A stretch of DNA of 64,000 nt from contig NC_045140.1 in the NCBI RefSeq assembly GCF_008831285.2, forward strand, positions 4,009,528 to 4,073,527. Reading direction: 5' to 3'. The DNA is from Nymphaea colorata (lineage: Eukaryota > Streptophyta > Magnoliopsida > Nymphaeales > Nymphaeaceae). The position numbers and the translations under genes were made by a program. The notes beneath the pieces were generated by a model, which searched no databases, was not told the origin of the DNA, and saw nothing but the letters and a program-made list of their open reading frames with translations. Below, piece after piece: positions 23,501 through 35,544 of this stretch. How positions within the stretch are numbered: the first letter of the stretch is position 1; the number at the start of each line of letters is the position of its first letter.

Positions 23501-26500
23501 TCCATCAGTCATTTGAGTGTCCTCACCAGTACTTGCAACAGTTTCCACTCCTGAAGCATCTCCAATTTGAGAATCTGCCCCACTAGCACCATTTTCAACC
23601 GAGTCTGATGGTATTCCAGCGGTCACTTGGTTTGATGATAGTGTCTCAGGATCAGGAAGAGAATTCCTGACATTCAGAAGAAATGCCTGGTGTTCATTCT
23701 CCACCAGATCGAAAGCTATCTGAAAGGCCAGAAGAGCATCATCCTGCAAAAAGCTAGTGAGTTAATGAAAGTTGATTCTAGGTCTTTCTGCAGAAAATAT
23801 TGACAGGATTATGACACATACCTTGTTGCTGGACTTGAGCAATTTCACTAGTATATTGGCAACAGCTTCAGATTCATCAAGAAACATAAGACACTGACAA
23901 ATGCTCAAGAAATCTGGTGAAGGCAGTCGTTGATATATTTGCACAAGCAGGCGCAGAACCTGAGAAGAAAAAAACGTGAAAGGGAAAAAACAAATGTTAA
24001 TGTTTTAACTGCTATGCATTTCCCATTGTCAGAAGTATCTATCGAGATGTTTATAAACATTAACGAAAACCTGTCCTCAGACACGAAAATATTTCAAAAC
24101 TGTCTGTGACCTAAATACGAAATAAGATTTTATTGATTATCAATTTATCATAATGAAAGTGTTACCTCTGTACAAAGGAACAGCTTCATTTGTGCAAAAA
24201 GAATGGCTAGTATGAAAACTACTTGAAAGCTTACCACATCAGTCAGTAAATTTCCTTCATAACAATAACTTTAACCTTCAGCAATGGGTGAATGCACTTA
24301 AAAATCATGGACATAGAACCGTCCATTAATGAACACAAAAACAGTGTCTGGCACAAAACTATTCTCACCTCAAATTTTAGAAGTATCCAGCAATGCATAA
24401 CCTATGTATTGCTTAAATGCCATAAATTTCTATTCCTCAAGCAATATGCAGGGCAGTAATGGGATCCTACTCAATAAGAACCTCGAAAGCAATGACCACA
24501 AATGGCCATCCAGATGATAATGAAAATCACTGGTCGCTCACTGCATTCATTCTATTTAAGGTTCATACGAGCACCAGCACAGTTGCTCTTGCCCAGACTC
24601 ATTTCCATTTGTTACACATTAGTAACCTAAATACAAATGCACCTTTGGAGATCACCAACCTACTCACCAGAGCACAAATTTCCACTCACACCTGGATTTT
24701 TTTTTTTACTTTCAGGATTTCAAGAAGAAACTTCTCTTTGTAATGGGTATGACCTATGGACAATTCCATAACAGGACTCCTTTTTATCCTTGGTTATAAA
24801 AAGCAGCACAGATACAGAACTATATTATGTTCGTGTACTGCATTCATCCATTGGAGTAAGAGAAAAACAGCTAGGGTCCTCAAAGAGCCAAGTGAATGAT
24901 AAACATCTGACATGTTGAAGCATTAAACTTCTTAAGAAACACAAACTGACGAGAAGAGTAAAATATCACACCTCACGCCTGTACTCTCTTCTGTTGACAT
25001 ATGAATGAGATACGTTGATACAGTATGCAAGAGTCCCTTGAACATTGTCACTGCGAGTTATTGCTTCCTCTAATTTATCCAATCGTCTACACTCAATAGC
25101 CATTCCCATTGCTTGCTGAAATTTTCCATCCAGGATACACCTGAATCATGTGTTACAATTCAAGATCGCATAATCTAAAACACTAAAAGTTGCTGCAATT
25201 GAAACAGTGCCAAGCCAAATCATATACTTGTCAAGAAGCCTTTCGACAATGGCCTTCAATCTTGGATCCATCTTTTCTGCTTCCTCACTAGACTCGGCTG
25301 CCTTCATATGAAGATTTGCATACTCGTCTAGAGCTTTTGCTGCATAAAGAGGTAGAAAGAGTTCAAAATTTGATATCATTGCCAAGCAGAATACCTAAAC
25401 CCATCAAAGACCAAAATTGATCAAAGACTCTACCAAGAATTGTGTGAACATAGTCTGAATCTTCAGAAACATCAAACAACGGCCCAGCACCCAGTGCATA
25501 TGATAATGAATCATTGAGTTCACCAAGATGATAAAATACCTACAATAAATCAAACAAGTTGGGACAGAGATCAAAAATATTTATGTCTAATGAGTCCCCA
25601 CAAGATGAGTTCAGCATGGGATGCTGATCCACAATGTGGGAGAAGATTAAACCGATCTTCAACCATTTTAATTATCAAACATGTACCGAAAAGAAAAACC
25701 AGATATTATGAAAGTGGTCTGCTTCTCTGATTGCATGGTATAACACACTTTATCAGATTGTATGAATCCCATGGCCCACAGCAAAATTAATTAATATTTA
25801 ACAGACTTTGACACAGCAGTCTATGACATTAACAACATACAGATTAATCATTAATCTAATCAAAGACAAAGAAAAGAACGGTAATGTATCACCTTTGAAG
25901 CAACCAATGCAGCAAGTTGTCTTCTTTCAAAACCTTCATCTTCATACAAACTTTCGCTGCAATAATGATTTCAGATGTCAGAAGTGGTATACTAAAGTAC
26001 ATACAAAAATGTTAAATTCATAAAATTCAAAGATAACAGGCACAAAATAAAAAATTTCATCATCATATCCATGCACCTTTTGTAGATCATACATCATTAT
26101 GATGCACAAGGTACACATATCACATAATGCCCTATATAAGTTAACAGCATCAGTTACAGCTCAGTCCAAATGTTTCTGATTCTAATGCAATAAGATATTA
26201 AGAAACCTATTTGTTTGGATTCAGGTTTGAATATGAAATATGAGATTTAAATCAAAATCACAGTGCTGATTAGGATTCTCCGGACCTACCTTGGAACATA
26301 TCCAAGTCCCATATGTTAACATCCCTATTCCCAGGTCTTCCCTCACTGATTAGAAAATAGAGCTCTATTCTTCTATGTTACGTGACCATTTTTCATTATA
26401 CTACAATTTGAAAACTAAAATTTAGATATAACTGTCAAATGGAAGGAAAAAAAATTGAAAATGCCTCTTCAGCTAACTTCCATGAAAAGCTGTCCACATT

Positions 26501-27798
26501 GCTTCAACCCGCTGGACCCCCTAAAATTTGAACATCAACTTCTAATTAAGTTGATTATCAAGTTCTGGCATGTTTGTCGTGTTTCAGTGTGTTTCAGTTG
26601 ATAGTCATAAAGTTTTGATTGAAATATATTTTTGTGCATAATTCAAGCAGTTAACCCTGTTAACCTTGTATTTTTACTGTTTCTAAGGCTAAGGGTTGGA
26701 CCGCCTTTGCCCAGTCCCACCTAGGCTATAGGGGCCTCTCAGGCAGAGCCTACTGCTTTTGACTACATAAGCTCAAGCCGTGGTGAATTAAACATGTATC
26801 TGTTAAGGCACCTAAAAACTCCAGCCGGTGGTTCAAGCCCAATCTAAAGAGCCTGATAAACATCTTCCTTGTGCTGCTCTGTACAAGTCTTCAAGCACGG
26901 TAGCAAAGAGGTCGCCGCAGCAGTATGGAATATGGATAGCTTTCCGAGATTGCCCACAAGCCTACAATCCAACCCGCGGAAATGAAATAAAAGAGAGTAC
27001 TGAGATTTCCAGATATTATCCTGATGACCACCACATCATCCCACTGGAGCAACAGCCCGGAACACGACCAGTCAACAGAATAAAAAACACCCAAAAAATT
27101 GGAAACAAATCTAAAATGAGAACGCCCTCTAGAAAAGAAGCGCCTTTAAACATCTACAACCGAGAGACACTCTGCTTGACGACCAACACTAAAGCAACAT
27201 CATTCTTCTAGCAAACTAAACCCTACAAAACTGCACAACTTGAAACAGAGGCGAATCCAAAATTTTGGCAAATCCAACTAAGCCCCGTCTCCAAAACCTT
27301 CCTTTTCCATAAAACAGCAATCGACATCAGCAAGCTTTGTAGTAGAAACCCACGGAACGGAGAGGACGAGAAAGTTAAAAAGCGAAGGACCATAACTAAA
27401 ATCTTTGTGATCCAACACCATAAGGAACACATCCAGCAAAACCACAAGAGGACGAAAAATTGAACAGCATAAAACCCTAAGCGAGACCCCAAAACAACCC
27501 ATTAACCTAGCTAACGAAATATCGAGCAGAATTCTTCAAGAAGCATAAACAGAAACCGCAAGAGATCAAAGGTACCCAACAAGAAAAAGGGAAAGGGAAA
27601 CGAGATTTAAAAAAAAACTAAGCGTAGAAAGAAGAAAGGAGATCGGGGAACGCACATTGTGGAGACGCTGGTGGAGATCTCCGGCCAGAAATTGTCCACG
27701 AGGGCGTTGAGGTTGGTGAGGGCGTGGAGCTTCAGCACGGGGTGCGCCTCGTTAAGCATCGCCAGAAGGCCGCCGGCCGAACTCACCACGGCCGCCAT
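20575..27798 (-). CDS. RPN2: 26S proteasome non-ATPase regulatory subunit 1 (RPN2), 14 exons
   Basis: Encodes the large scaffold subunit of the 19S proteasome base, which with RPN1 organises the ATPase ring and in other eukaryotes docks the ubiquitin receptor RPN13. Exons (minus, 5' to 3'): 27798-27656, 25956-25893, 25539-25434, 25339-25228, 25140-24972, 23959-23822, 23743-23361, 23275-23140, 23009-22761, 22678-22458, 22354-22096, 21890-21658, 21580-21055, 20895-20575. Together they give 3060 nt and 1019 aa, close to Arabidopsis RPN2 (about 1004 aa). All junctions are GT-AG and phase-consistent. The N-terminus ([20 protein letters not shown]) and the C-terminal [10 protein letters not shown] motif match the family. 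Exons 8-12 encode the helical PC repeats ([50 protein letters not shown]). A KEKE-like charged stretch ([12 protein letters not shown]) lies near residues 866-878. Exon 7 holds a divergent acidic Ser/Gly-rich linker. Intron 1 is 1699 bp. The first ATG is 27798; further upstream the frame is open but lacks ATG. No lesion seen. Confidence 0.97.
26220..26326. mobile_element. MITE-like fragment in RPN2 intron 1
   Basis: Words such as GGATTCAGGTTTGAATATG and a right end TTAACATCCCTA (ending 26326) resemble the TAGGGATGTCAA family. The left terminus was not found, so this is a fragment at best. Confidence 0.35.
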
Positions 27799-28080
27799 TG
27801 CAGTCTGCAGACGGAAACAACGCGAGCCCCAAGCTGAAGCCGAGGCAGAAGCAGAAGCGGAAGCCGAGGGTGGAAGAAGCGAAAGCAGAAAAGCCGAGAA
27901 AGGAAAGAAATAGAAGCAACGAAGACCAACCTCGCCTTCTTGCCCAAGGCAGAACAAAGTAGCGGTGAGCGCAAACGGGTTGGATATCCAATACCATCTA
28001 CCAGAACCGATCCACCGTAAACCGGAGTACTGGCTCCGTTCCGTTTAGGCTCCGTTCCGTTTTAGATAGTTATCCGGCGA
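27799..28080 (-). promoter_or_regulatory. RPN2 5' UTR and promoter region
   Basis: The DNA just upstream of the RPN2 ATG is GC-richer than its surroundings. It contains a short hexamer-type repeat at about 27834-27870 (AGCAGA/AGCCGA words on the + strand). No TATA box is obvious. A tandem GGCTCCGTTCCGTTT-like repeat lies near 28030-28063. Confidence 0.5.
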
Positions 28081-28197
28081 TAGAAGCATCAATTAGTGTT
28101 GTGTGTTGGTCATTTGTACATGGAGGATAAGTATATATATAAATTGAACCAATGAATAAAAAAAAATGATATTTCAGGAATTTTCACTCTTTTAAAT

Positions 28198-28482
28198 GGG
28201 CGTTTGATATATCTAGAATCGTAGAATCAAAATAGTCTTTTTTTAAGATATTGGACTTATTAAACAAAGAGGGTTTTTTATTTCTAGAATTAAGAAACTG
28301 GAACATGGTTTTGATTTTATTCCAGTTTAAAGAGGAATTGTGATATTAAAATTTTCATTCTTGAATTAAAATTTCAAACCATCAACACTAATATACAGAA
28401 AGGGACAAATATTTGAAGGCATATATATGTAAACAAACAAAGATTGATATGGGCAACTGCTTGCGAAACCCAAAATATGTGA
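28198..28482. repeat. Possible Tourist-like MITE remnant, then AT-rich DNA
   Basis: GGGCGTTTGATATATCTAG at 28199 resembles Harbinger/Tourist termini, and CAAACCATCAACACTAA near 28375-28391 could be a decayed opposite end. The match is weak. The rest is AT-rich with no gene. Confidence 0.3.
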
Positions 28483-28522
28483 TGGGTTTTTTTTTTTTTT
28501 TGTGGGGGGGGGGGAGGGGGGG
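28483..28522 (+). repeat. Poly-T / poly-G homopolymer run
   Basis: About 17 T are followed by an almost uninterrupted G run of about 20 bases containing one T and one A. It directly abuts a GGGTACCCG-rich repeat (28523-28625). Confidence 0.9.
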
Positions 28523-28625
28523 CTCAAGCTCGGGCTTGAGTTAGGCCGGGTAACGAGTACCCGTCAGGTACTCGGGCCTGAGTTGAGCCAAATACCAGGT
28601 ACTTGTCAGGTACCCAACCTTAGAT
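28523..28625. repeat. GTACCCG/CGGGTACT-rich repeat, possible TIR-element end
   Basis: Repeated words CTCGGGC, GGTACTCGGG and CAGGTACC in both orientations resemble 55520-55690. Such sequence is typical of subterminal regions of small hAT-like elements, but termini and target-site duplications were not identified. Confidence 0.4.
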
Positions 28626-29580
28626 GCAGGTTCAAAGCATGAGTGAGATCTACGCAAGCCAAAAAAAAAAAAACAAATAACCTTTAAGATACATGAATTA
28701 CATAATATCGAAATAAAATTAAAATAGGTGAAGCAAAATATTTAATATTGAAGGGTGAAAATATAAGAGTGCGTGGCGTCGAACAACATGAATGTCCCAA
28801 AGTGAAATAATAAATGCATGATTATGCAAATCGAATTTCTAAGATAAAATGCTTAAACTGATCAAAATAAAAGAAAATATAAATCCGCAACAATCTAATG
28901 CAACACTTCAGTTGAGTACATGTACTATTTTTGTTTTTTAACACAATTAACGCATCCTATAATTCACTAGTGTCATGAATAATTTCTAATAAAAATGGGT
29001 TTCAATTTTAAAATACAACTTTAATTTGTTGTTTTTTCAGTAACTTGTGTTGTGAGAAAAAGACGTGATATTAGAGCGCATAGGCAATTATAACCTCATA
29101 AATAAATCGCAGGTGACTTGAATGTACTAAGAGACTCACATGTAAGCCAACGCAACAAGAATATATTATAGTTCTTTTAAACTGGGAACACTCCAATACC
29201 AACTTTTAAATTAATTTTTAATGACAAAAGTGACATTAATATTCACATGGATAAAATAAAATGTTGTGTTCATTTCATACATGCATTCATGGACATATAC
29301 TTACATGAAAGCAATTCAAAATTTCTCGCCATTTTAATTATAACATGATGTTTACAACTTAAAGTCATACCCAAAAAGATAAACTAAATGAAAGATGAGA
29401 TGAAAAGGGTGATAAGAATCGACCAATTCAAAGTCCTCAACATCTTCATCATTTTTTTTATAAATTAGCTTTCTTTTTCTACAAATATTCTCACCTTATG
29501 TTCATTTAAGATCTTGTTTCCTGTATAATCTGAAGAACAAGCGCTGCACTCTCCACAAGTTTTTATATTCTAATAATTTT
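28626..29580. other. AT-rich intergenic DNA, nothing recognised
   Basis: No ORF of useful length, no domain and no clear repeat termini were seen. Confidence 0.5.
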
Positions 29581-29690
29581 ACTAATATCAGCTTATATAA
29601 GTAAAATTATCATCATCATTAAAAACAATATGATTACTAATATCAGCTTATATAAGTAAAATTATCATCATCATTAAAAACAATATGATT
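29581..29690 (+). repeat. Perfect tandem duplication of a 55-bp unit
   Basis: 29581-29635 and 29636-29690 are identical and begin ACTAATATCAGCTTATATAA. Perfect identity in noncoding AT-rich DNA points to a recent duplication, or possibly an assembly artefact. Confidence 0.95.
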
Positions 29691-29825
29691 GTGATCAGTT
29701 AGTCATTCAAAATTGTGGTTTTGGGTGAGTGGAAGGAGATCACACCATCAGGAAGGTTGAAACCTTCCTCCTTCTTCTATTCCCCAAGGTCTAAGGCCAT
29801 TTTTGGTACCTTGTAGTGCCACCCT

Positions 29826-30373
29826 TAGGGGTGAACAATGAATCGAGCTACTCGAGTTCGACACTTTAAAGCTCGGCTTGTGAACAAGTTCGAGCCAAGT
29901 CATTTGCTTAATAAGTCAAGCTCGAGTTCATGAGTCGACTCGTTCAAATAATTGAGTTAAGTTTGAGCTCAACACGTAACTGCCGAGTAAAGCTCGAGCC
30001 TTAATCGAGTTTGTCGAGTCTTAATCAAGCTGATATATTCAAACAAGTTTATGAGTTTGTCAAGCCTTAATCAACTCAAGTTCGAGCTCAATAGGTAATG
30101 ATGAATATCAATTCTATTCAAATGAGTTTGTTGAGCCTTAATCAAGTCGAACTCGAGCTCAATACGTAACGATGAATATCAATTCTATTCAAACAAGTTT
30201 GTCGAACCTTAATTGAGTCGAGCTCAAGTTCAACACGTAACTGCCGAGTTGAGCTCGAGTTGCTTCTATCAAGCGATTCTCGAGAACGAGCTGTGTCGAG
30301 CTCGAGGCTTCATTAGTCGAGCCGAGCTAGAGCTGACTAAACTCGGGCTCGACTTGGCTCGTGTTCACCCCTA
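29826..30373. mobile_element. hAT-like non-autonomous element, TAGGGGTGAACA ends, 548 bp
   Basis: The left end TAGGGGTGAACA (29826-29837) is the exact inverse of the right end TGTTCACCCCTA (30362-30373). The flanks are GCCACCCT (29818-29825) and GCCGCCCT (30374-30381), an 8-bp duplication with one mismatch, the size made by hAT transposases. The interior is degenerate GAGCTCGAGTCGAG words and contains tandem copies of a roughly 71-bp unit (repeat points near 30084, 30155 and 30226). No transposase is encoded. Confidence 0.85.
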
Positions 30374-30381
30374 GCCGCCCT

Positions 30382-31555
30382 CTGTACTAGTGATTACTCC
30401 TTTTACAACACAAGAAATTGATGCCTCTTGACACTCGGTGCCCCGTGACACTCGTATGAGAAACCAGTCGTCTATCAACTATCAATTTTAATTTCTTTCA
30501 ATTCGATGGGTTCATCATATTCACTTTGTTTTTTTTTTCTTTCTTTTTTCCCAAAACATATTTACAAAAACCTTGTCATTCAACTTTAATGTGCCTGATA
30601 AGGGTCGTGGTGCCTCATCTCCAGCCAAAACAGGCATAGGTGTGTTGATCTGGAAGTGTGGTACTAACGTCGGAGTTTTACATCATGGGAACGAATTAAA
30701 AAATCTCTCGACTACGGTGCCGTTTCTCAGGCTAACAAACAAGAAAAAAACTTTAATGCATAATAGAACAACACATGCAAATGATGTACATAAGTTTTAT
30801 GAAAAAAAATCAGGTGAAAATGTAACAAATATCAATTAATCATAATTATCCTTCCAAAACATCCACAACTAAATGTATTACATGTAAGACATGTTAATTT
30901 GAATTGTAAAAATCTGAAACTAAAGTCAACCAAGGCAGAGAACTTATATCAATCATAGTAAAAAGTAAAAAAATAATGTAAGCTTTTTAAAATAATTTAC
31001 AAGACAAGTAACATAAATAACAAAAAATGATTAAATTTGATGACTCTTATTTGGCAATTTCTTTTTTCTCTTTGCATTTTCAGGTGGGCGAGAGGTATTA
31101 ATCCCACCGCCCGAAACGGGCCCAAAGGCCCCACCATCTCCCTGCCTCCGGGTCCTGGCTAGTGTAGAGATACATGGGGCCCACATCAACCCATAAAATT
31201 TCATTGGAAAACTTAAAATATATATAGGGTGCCTACATCAGCCCCCAAGCTGGTAACTCGAGTCTTCTTAGACAAAAAACCATAGCACTTCCACTGATTT
31301 GAGTATGATAAACTGCCTTTACATAATTTAGGAATTGATCTGATCCGACTTTTTATCATCAATTTTTGAAGTAAGTGATATAATGCACTTGAATAAACCA
31401 TTCTTTGCAATACCCTAGAATGACATACCGAAGACTATTATTTCACATCCCATATTTTCGCTCAATTTATAATTTGTTTTACATTGATTGTATATTTTAT
31501 TTTTTTCATTAAATGCATAGATACCCTTCAAAGTGAAAAAACTGACGGCAGAAAG
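30382..31555. other. Intergenic DNA with one GC-rich patch
   Basis: An 88-codon + strand ORF at 30573-30839 has no recognisable domain. A short GC-rich patch at about 31080-31185 (rich in GGGCCC words) contrasts with the AT-rich surroundings and may be a transposable-element end. No gene was identified. Confidence 0.45.
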
Positions 31556-31599
31556 ACACTATTGATTGGCATAGCTCTCATGCTACTTTCAAACTTTAT

Positions 31600-31760
31600 C
31601 CTTCCTCTAAGCTGCAGACGGTGGCAAACGCAACAATCGAGTTAAAGGGTATCATAAGTCCACCTAGGCCCTAAAACAAGCCAGAAATTTAAAAGCATAT
31701 AAATATGACCTTCAGGTTTTATGCCAAAGGTGGTTTCCCCCAAGTAACCATTGAAAATAA
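31600..31760 (+). mobile_element. 5'-truncated SINE copy
   Basis: The sequence from about 31610 (AAGCTGCAGACGGTGGCAAA) matches the 3' half of the SINE at 18564-18844 with many substitutions. It includes the CCTAGGCCCTAAAACAAGCC part and the closing AAGTAACCATTGAAAA part. The promoter half is missing or unrecognisable. Confidence 0.5.
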
Positions 31761-32785
31761 ACTATCTTTCAATTCTAAACCTCCTTTTTCAAACAATTAA
31801 ATCATTTTATGTCTTCCTAAGTCAAGTCTAAATAATGTACAATACAAAGAGTCTAATATAGATGTTTTTTTTTTTCATCCATAGCAATTCAGCCTTAACA
31901 TGGTTGAATATATTATCTATGACAATGTTAAAAACACTTGTTCCACTCCACTAGTTCAAAAATTGCATCTAATAGCTTATTAAAGAGAAAATGTATGTAT
32001 TTTAACAGTTTAGTTGTATCACTTGATTTTTAAGCAGGGGCAAAGGCAACTGGCATCGCTCTAGGGCGTATGCTTTATGAAACTCATTCTTTGAAAGTAT
32101 AATCCAGTGTACAAACTTGGTTGAACTTGAGTCCAATTATATGAGGAAGTATGAGATCCAGTCACTGTCATAGTCAACTGAAAATTTGTTAGCTATATAT
32201 TTAGTACCCCATGAAAAAAAAATTTGGTTCTGCCCTTGTTTTCAAGATGTTATTTATAATAGAAAATTAACTAAAAATGTTTAGTTTATGGTTTTCTTGT
32301 TACAAAATCGTGGCTATTAGGAGGCACCGTTTGTACAATTATTTAGTTCGACGTGGAGGAATTTGGTTTACTATTGCATATAGTAGTGATATCATTGTTC
32401 TCTTCTATTTCACTTTGAGAAACTTTCACATAATGTGCATGTTTGAGTGGTTGCTTTTAGCAACTCAATACTATTTTTACACGATCATGCATTAGATATA
32501 ATTTGTAGTAAATGCTGCTTCAATTTGTAAGTATTTTGTTTACATGCCATCTCACATTCGAGCACATGTAATTAAGTTCATTCTTGTAATGCTCATGTGA
32601 CATGTCCAATTCCATGTTAACAACTCACTACCCAGAAATTTTTGTCTATGGGGCATTAAATACATAAGTCTTAAGTTAGTGACTCAGGTCTCGTGGGGCT
32701 GTTATATAATTGGAGCGAAATCTACCCATATCTAATCATTAAAAAAATGGTTTTAGATGCCCCACTGAGCCCACACTTACCTCCA
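31761..32785. other. AT-rich intergenic DNA, nothing recognised
   Basis: A 72-codon + strand ORF (32277-32495) is hydrophobic but has no family resemblance or gene structure. No repeats with clear termini were seen. Confidence 0.45.
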
Positions 32786-32910
32786 CCCCTAGGTAGCGCA
32801 ATGGGTTGGGTGGCGTACAATAATCATGTCCTCCATTTGAAACTTGGAGGGTGCTATCCTGATGGTATTAAAAACTACTATTGATATTGGGATTTGGGGT
32901 GCTGCTATGA
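32786..32910 (+). mobile_element. SINE-like fragment
   Basis: TAGGTAGCGCAATGGGTTGG (32790-32809) resembles an A box and its flank, as in the SINE at 18564. A weak B-box-like TTTGAAACTTGG follows about 30 bp later. No tail or duplication was found. Confidence 0.35.
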
Positions 32911-33384
32911 AGGCCAAATGAACCATGGTTTTTCCGCAATGGATAGGGTTTTGTTTCATTGACAAAGAAACAACCCAAGCATAATCCACCCAAAAACAAC
33001 ATACCATCTCCATTGGCTTGGAGGGATAGTGATGTCACAATAATCTTGAGTAAACTTTGTGCATGCTTTTATCAAATTGAATCTTAGTCATATCTCATGT
33101 TGGGTCATAAGGTTAAATTGCATTTTAGTCATATCTCATATTGGAATATATGTTATCAGATCAGTGGTACAATGAAGATGTGTCCAACTTAATCGAACAA
33201 CGTGGACTTAATAGTTCCTTTACGTGCGTGCGATAAGATTTCTTAGGAAAATGTTGAGTTCATGAAGCTCGTATGAGACCTTAAAATAACATTGATCCTA
33301 AACAAACAATAAATGCCACAATTTATTATTCTTATGACTGAAATTCCTAGTTTTTGGTTTCTATAAGGCAAGGGACATACAAAA

Positions 33385-33590
33385 CTAGGTGGGCAAGGCG
33401 GCTCACACTCCAGGGATTTGAGGTTCAAATCTCATGGTCATTGTCATACTCCAATATATAATTCATCTAGGCTGCAAATGTAAACGTGACACCTGAGTTG
33501 AATGATGTACCAAACTCACCCAAGCCCCAAAGCAAGCCAAAAAGATGGTTTTTCTTAGGTAAACATATAAAGAAAAAAACCCTTGGCTTG
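33385..33590 (+). mobile_element. SINE copy related to 18564-18844
   Basis: GGTTCAAATCTCATGGTC (about 33422-33439) is a good B box. The downstream part (GGCTGCAAATG...GAGTTGAATGATG...CAAGCCCCAAAGCAAGCC) matches the SINE at 18564-18844. It ends in an A-rich stretch near 33570-33580. A flanking duplication is not clear. Confidence 0.6.
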
Positions 33591-34300
33591 GCAAGGTCTT
33601 TGCATTTTTGCATTGCCCCTGTGAAATTTATATTTGGTGTAAATGTTTGCATGTATTGGTGGATTTAGACTATACATTCAGGATTTTTGCACCTAGCTAC
33701 TATGAATCTATCTAGAGACTACAGATACACATGGTTTGTGGTTAAACATTCCTTAAGTGATGAGACTTCTTGCAGACGTGGTACTGTTGAGGGACATAAA
33801 TGAAAACTTTTTAAGTTCATAATTTGCTGTTGTTCTTTTTCAATCGGTTCAACCTTTGGTAGAACTTAACTCAATTTTAGGCAATTATTCTGGTTTGCTA
33901 CATTGATTTAATTATTGCTGCAATTTTTGAATTTGAGTATTGAGAGAAAAAAAAAAGGAAACTAATACAGTGATATGACATGTAGAGCATAATATTTTTA
34001 GATGGTCTTTATAACAAATCGCCCCACTCTTACACCAAGCTCGAGTTTCTGGTTTCATGGATCCTAATATGCCTTTTAGCAACTTTAGTTCTAGCCCCAA
34101 AAGTGCTAGAAACTAAGACAAACAATCACTTAACAACCTCTATTTATAAGTTCCCTAATATTCCTCATAATGTTAGATACAAAACTAAACTTTTCAAAAT
34201 AGTGTTAACGTTTTATCATTACAAAAGAAAAAGGAAAAAGTTCAATGCTCATGAAATATGGCTCAATCATTTCTAACAAAAGTAAATATTATTATCAATT
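33591..34300. other. AT-rich intergenic DNA, nothing recognised
   Basis: No supported gene or structured repeat. Confidence 0.45.
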
Positions 34301-34308
34301 ATTATCAA

Positions 34309-34752
34309 TAGGGCTGTCAACTCATCAGATTTGAATCAGATATATCCTTAATTGTATCTACTTTTTTCACATATTTGGATTCGAATACACACAAAGAAAA
34401 GTAAGATTTGAATGAAATCTGATTTTACAATCTGAATCTATTGTGCATCTGTTTTTTTACATTCATATTTGAATCTGAATTCAAATTTTGAACCGAATTT
34501 GACCTATTTTTAAAGTGTAAGAACATTAGATGGAAGATATTTATTTAAAAATAAATCCGATTTGAATTTTATCTCAATCCGATTGGATATTTATATATAT
34601 TCGAGTCCGAAATCTGAATACAATTAGATGTCATTTCTTATATCTGAATCTGATCTGATTTCTTAATTTGATATTAATTTTTGTTCTTATTCAAATTTTT
34701 TCAGAACGGTTTGATTGGATATCCAATCCAAATCAGACATATTGACATCCTA
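34309..34752. mobile_element. hAT-like non-autonomous TIR element with perfect 8-bp TSD, 444 bp
   Basis: The left end TAGGGCTGTCAA and the right end ATTGACATCCTA are inverted repeats with few mismatches. An exact 8-mer ATTATCAA flanks both sides (34301-34308 and 34753-34760). The interior is made of degenerate GAATCTGAT and GGATATCCAATC words with no ORF. This is the best-defined member of the TAGGGATGTCAA family in the window. Confidence 0.88.
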
Positions 34753-34760
34753 ATTATCAA

Positions 34761-35544
34761 AATCATGTAAGGTGGACGTTATAATAGCTATAAATTTTCT
34801 TTACGTAGATATTCAATGTCATATAATGGAAAACTTATTCATATGTTTGGTGAGATGGGGTGTAGATGCTCAATAACCATTGCATTTATAAGTTACTATA
34901 GAAGGAAGTCCAGGGCAAGTGAAAAAAAAGTTTGAATTATATTCTCAACTTTAACACTCTCAATGAAGCAATTTCGCACTAAGAGGAGAGCGGCAAATGA
35001 GTTCAAATGTATCTAAATGTTACGTTTTTGGTGCGCATGCATGGCTTTAATTGTTCAAAATATTTGACTAGTGTGATCTGTAAATATTATTAAATCGTGT
35101 GATGGTGAAATACGTGTACTCAAAACAAGTAAGGGAAAGACCAAAATCAGTCTTTAGTTCTCTTAACTTAACTTGATGGAAGGCATATCTATGAAACATA
35201 ATGATAATGGAAGAGGGAGAGAAAGAGGTGTAAGTACCTTTCATCTACTAGTACTATCAATGCTTGCAGCGTGAGTTGAGTTTACTCGAGCAAGTTTGAA
35301 TCGAGTTCGAATTGACTCGACTCATTGTACACTTCTACTCTTGTGGCATAATATAGAAATAGTGTATCATCAACCGGATACAACTCTGCCTTAAAGGGCC
35401 TAAGAGTATAGCACTCAAGGGAACTGAAGGTACATCTTTTTGGTGTCATCGACCTAACGAGCTACCCGATGCTCCTTGAGACCGAGATGTTTGTATTTCA
35501 TTGTATAGCCACATGGTAATCGTCTCCACGATCTACACTCAAAG
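34761..35544. other. Intergenic DNA with a GAGTCGA-type element end
   Basis: No gene. Around 35270-35335, CTCGAG/GAGTTCGAATTGACTCG words followed by TTGTACACTTCTA look like the right end of a small hAT-like element whose left end was not found. Confidence 0.4.

Noticed and set aside
27799-27957. N-terminal extension of RPN2 to 27957
   Set aside because: The upstream frame is open but starts at a TTG and encodes Ser/Ala repeats from a GC-rich leader; family proteins begin at the MAA...SSAGGLL start.
30573-30839. 88-codon + strand ORF near the hAT-like element
   Set aside because: No domain, no codon pattern typical of the neighbouring genes, and AT-rich flanks without splice sites.
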